A stretch of DNA of 64,000 nt from Phycomyces blakesleeanus NRRL 1555(-). Its lineage: Eukaryota; Mucoromycota; Mucoromycetes; Mucorales; Phycomycetaceae. Every line of letters begins with the position of its first letter. The first letter of the stretch is position 1. Location of the stretch: assembly GCF_001638985.1 (NCBI RefSeq), contig NW_017265156.1, positions 806,001-870,000 of the forward strand, read 5' to 3'. Both the position numbers and the translations under genes were made by a program. Below, piece after piece: positions 60,836 to 64,000 of this stretch. The notes beneath the pieces are model-generated. The model was not told where the DNA came from. It ran no database searches and worked only from the letters and a program-made list of their open reading frames with translations.

Positions 60836-62357
60836 GTGATATTTAAAGTCTTTACCAAGTAGCATTTGACTGAAATGTTTCTCAGGTTCAACACCAGAAA
60901 TATCACTTTTTTATTATTAAAGTTTTAAAACTTTGAAGATCTGTAAATAAATGATACACATCTTGGAAAATCAATTGGCGTTTCATATATATATGTGTGT
61001 GTGTGTGTGTGTGTAAAACGGAGCTCGAGGCCAGCAACTGCGACAACTCATTCTTGGTCCGCTTGGAACGATGGTCTGTGCACACACAAACTATATAAAT
61101 GCAGTTATAAATGGTTTGTTTGATGATTATAAAGCGACATTCAAGAGCCTTTAGTATTCAACTTTGATAGAGCCTTATAAGTACCCCAAAGATACCTGTA
61201 TTAGTCTTGACACGAGGTATGGCTGAATGTCTTGGAAATAAAATCAACCAATAAAGTTGTGCTTTGGGTTGTTCAAAATTTAACCGTGGCTTGTTCAAGT
61301 TTTGAATCAGGAACACCGGTCTTCTTGTTTATATAGCTTAATCTAATGAAGATACATACACCAAATATATAAAGCACCCACATAATTGATTATTCTTATT
61401 AACAAAAAGCATACGTCTTATTGATCAATAGAACTTGATATATGTATTTTTCTCTTAAAAAGGTTGAATACCTTTCTTGAACACATTTGGTTTGAACTTT
61501 GACATTTCCCACCTAAAAACCATTTAATATAGAGCATATCTTGTACACCTGAGCTAATAAAGTTTATCTTGTGATTACTTGAAACAATAAAAAGCTCTAG
61601 CTCACTACCAATATATATATATATATATTGCGAGTAGATCTCAATGCTACCTACAAGATCAATGGTCTATAAATTCAAATCCAAGAGTTTTTGGCTGCAC
61701 AGCCAAGTGGTTTGGATTATCTCTCTTTCTCTCTCTTGTATACATAGTATAGTTTAGTAGTGATAGTAATGTTACTTTGTTAAATTTTTTGGTATTATAG
61801 TAGTAACAATCTTTTAGCTAGTCTTACATTTCTTTATTTATCGTAAAAATAATAATATTATTAAGTTATGCTCAAGATAATATATTAATAACAAAAACTC
61901 AATTCAAATCTACGCATAAAAGTGGATATAACAACTGCTTTTTTAGAGCATATAATTTAATTTTTATATACAATTGGGTACATAATAGTCTAGTACCCAA
62001 TTGAAATATCAAATGACCTTATAACAACCTCTTTAGACATCAAAGGTTTTATTTTTCTTCTTGGTTCACCATACATTATTATTTAAAAAAATATGGTAAA
62101 ATTATCAACCTAATAAACCTATATGATTGGCTTGAAAGCATTTACCATTGTCGGAATATCTAAAAAAAAAATGATACTCTCCAGTGCAAAAGAATTTAAT
62201 TTTGAATGGTCACATTCCTTTTTTGGGAATGACACAAGGTGAATTTCCAAGTCCTCGCTTCACTGAAGAACAAGACAAGACAATTAGTCTTCCTTCTTTA
62301 TTTATATCTATTCCTCAACCTCTTACCTTTTTTATTTATATATATATATAATCGTTT
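59918..62357. other. AT-rich divergent intergenic region (permease / beta-adaptin)
   Basis: It holds the promoters of both flanking genes. Simple repeats include (ACAAAA)n near 60100-60121, (ATA)n near 60799-60832 and GT repeats near 60995-61014. A short GC-richer minus-strand stretch at 61020-61085 reads HRSKRTKNELSQLLASSSVL, but no gene can be built around it. No RNA gene is recognised. Confidence 0.5.
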
Positions 62358-64000
62358 ATGTCTGACGCAAAGTACTTTCAAAGAGGTAAAGGCAATACTT
62401 TCCAATTGAAGTTTTGAAATATACGTACCTCGCGCAAACTTCAACAAAAAGAAAAGAAAAAAGCAAGCAAGCAAGAAAACAAACAAACAAATGAAATAAA
62501 TAATAGTCATCAGTACATTAACATTCTGTGAGAAACTTTAGGCAAGATTCAGGAGCTTCGGGCAGAGCTCAATTCAGAGAAGCGCGACCCTAAGCATCAG
62601 CGCAAGAAGACAGTGATGAAGAAGATTGTTGCCAACATGACTATGGGCAACGACATGTCACTGCTATTCCCGGACATTCTGAATGTAATGAATGTTCCAA
62701 TCCTCGAAATCAAAAAGATGGTCTATCTCTACTTGATCAACTATGCACGAAGCAAACCTGACATGGCTATGATGGCAATTACCATGTTTATCAAGGTAAG
62801 CCTGTTAAACAAAGATATTTATCATTTCATACATATATACATTATATGAAAAAAATATCATTCGGTACCTGGATAAATAAACACCCACATAATTATAGGA
62901 TGTCGAAGACCCCAACCCATTAATCAGAGCATTGGCTATCCGTACCATGGGATATATACAAGTAGAGAAAATAGTCGATTGTCTCGTAGATCCATTGCGA
63001 CACTGCCTGCGTGATAGGGATCCTTATGTCCGCAAGACAGCTGCAATTTGCGTAGCCAAACTATACATGTATGACAATGTGCTTGTAGAGAGTGAACATT
63101 TTATCGATATGTTGAGAGAACTCTTGACCGATCCTAACCCAACTGTAAGTATTATTGATCAATTTTAATTTTGTTATCTTGTATATATATATATATATAT
63201 TAATCAATTTCTAATGTGTATTTATTTATTTTTGGTATAAAGGTGGTTGCCAATGCTGTCGCTGCATTGACTGAAATATCAGAAAGGTCTGAAAATACTC
63301 AACTCAAATTGAACCACTCAATTGCCAACAAACTCGCAGCCGCATTAAACGAATGCTCAGAGTAAGCAAAATTATGATTCTTTGTTGTTGTTTGTGCCCT
63401 AATCACAGAATAAATGTTTTCAGGTGGGGGCAGACTTATATCCTTGAGGCATTGATGTATTATGTACCTCAAGAAGCAGGTGATGCTGAAATGCTTGCCG
63501 AACGAATTGCCCCCCGTCTTCAACACGCTAATTCTGCCGTTGTCCTGACGTGTGTCAAGGTGATGATGTACCTGATGAACTATATGAAAAATGAAGCCGA
63601 CGTGAATGCATTCTGTCGTAAATTGAGTCCTCCTCTTGGTAATTATTTTTATACCATATATATATATATAAGTACGATTAAATCCAACGATCTTGCATTT
63701 ACAGTGACCCTCTTGTCATCCGGACCTGAAGTACAATACGTAGCTCTTCGTAACATTCTGTTGGTTATTCAGCGAAGGCCTGAAGTTCTTAGAAACGATA
63801 TGAAAGTCTTCTTTTGCAAATACAATGATCCTATCTATGTCAAACTCGCAAAACTCGAAATTATCTTTAGACTTGCAAATGCCCAAAGTGTAGACCAAGT
63901 ATTGAGTGAATTGACAGAGTAAGTTACTATTGAACGTGAGAGAATTTAAGCATTATTTTAATCCAATATAATATCCTACTTACCCAAAAAACAAAAAGGT
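62358..64000 (+). CDS. AP-1/AP-2 beta-adaptin large subunit, 5' part (runs off the right edge)
   Basis: Exons seen are 62358-62385, 62542-62795, 62899-63144, 63243-63361, 63424-63638 and 63705-63918. A final intron begins at 63919 and the window ends near its possible acceptor. About 358 residues are present of a family usually 700-950 aa long. The start ATG 62358 gives [20 protein letters not shown], matching the beta-adaptin N-terminus. The alpha-solenoid core is very well conserved: [119 protein letters not shown]. It is the beta subunit of a clathrin adaptor in Golgi/endosome (AP-1) or plasma-membrane (AP-2) sorting. The AP-1 versus AP-2 choice needs the missing C-terminus and a tree. Confidence 0.96.

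Noticed and set aside
1..64000. CRISPR arrays, bacterial operons or phage-defence systems
   Set aside because: The repeats are microsatellites or transposon ends. Gene structure is eukaryotic throughout.

Overview
The window looks like nuclear DNA of an early-diverging fungus of the Mucoromycota (Mucorales/Phycomyces-like). The support is very AT-rich intergenic DNA full of microsatellites, compact genes with many short GT-AG introns, an Spt5 C-terminal repeat of the fission-yeast TPAWNSGSK type, a fungal Ubr1-type N-recognin, and transposase relics of kinds I associate with Mucoromycota. The species cannot be fixed from sequence alone. All multi-exon models below were built by hand from splice signals, reading phase and family resemblance. 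In every complete model the exon lengths sum to a whole number of codons.

Left part (1-13 kb): an AT-rich region with coding-like scraps, then a Tc1/mariner element with near-perfect inverted repeats, a TA duplication and a transposase broken by a single stop. Next come a strongly decayed DDE transposase, a single-exon two-finger GATA factor (+), an unrecognised 212-aa protein (-) and a five-exon DUF1764 protein (+).

Middle part (13-36 kb): a 2291-aa UBR1-like E3 ligase (-) with an alternating purine/pyrimidine (possible Z-DNA) tract upstream of its start, and a peroxisomal dienoyl-CoA isomerase (ECH1 type, -) ending in SKL. There is a 143-aa orphan (-) and a seven-exon SAM methyltransferase (+) standing in two gene deserts of about 5 kb each. 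A diverged repeat family has one copy in each desert. A 137-aa orphan (-) closes this part.

Right part (36-64 kb): a dense housekeeping block holds mitochondrial IF-2 (-), RNase P/MRP subunit Rpp30 (+), a metaxin-like protein (-), transcription elongation factor SPT5 (-) and KIN17 (-). MTIF2 and RPP30 share a 221-bp divergent promoter. The block is followed by a transposon graveyard (Tc1-like and PIF/Harbinger-like relics), an HSL-type alpha/beta hydrolase (-), a 15-exon APC-family amino-acid permease (-), and the 5' part of an AP-complex beta-adaptin (+) that runs off the right edge.

Functional themes are RNA synthesis and processing (SPT5, RPP30, KIN17), mitochondrial biogenesis (MTIF2, metaxin), protein turnover (UBR1) and lipid metabolism (ECH1, hydrolase). 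As expected in a eukaryote there is no operon logic. I found no bacterial-style system, CRISPR array or tRNA. The most unusual signals are structural: an 11-nt in-frame microexon, complementary (UUA)n/(UAA)n tracts flanking a frame-neutral exon, a stop-free 120-nt intron, a GC-AG intron, and the possible Z-DNA tract.
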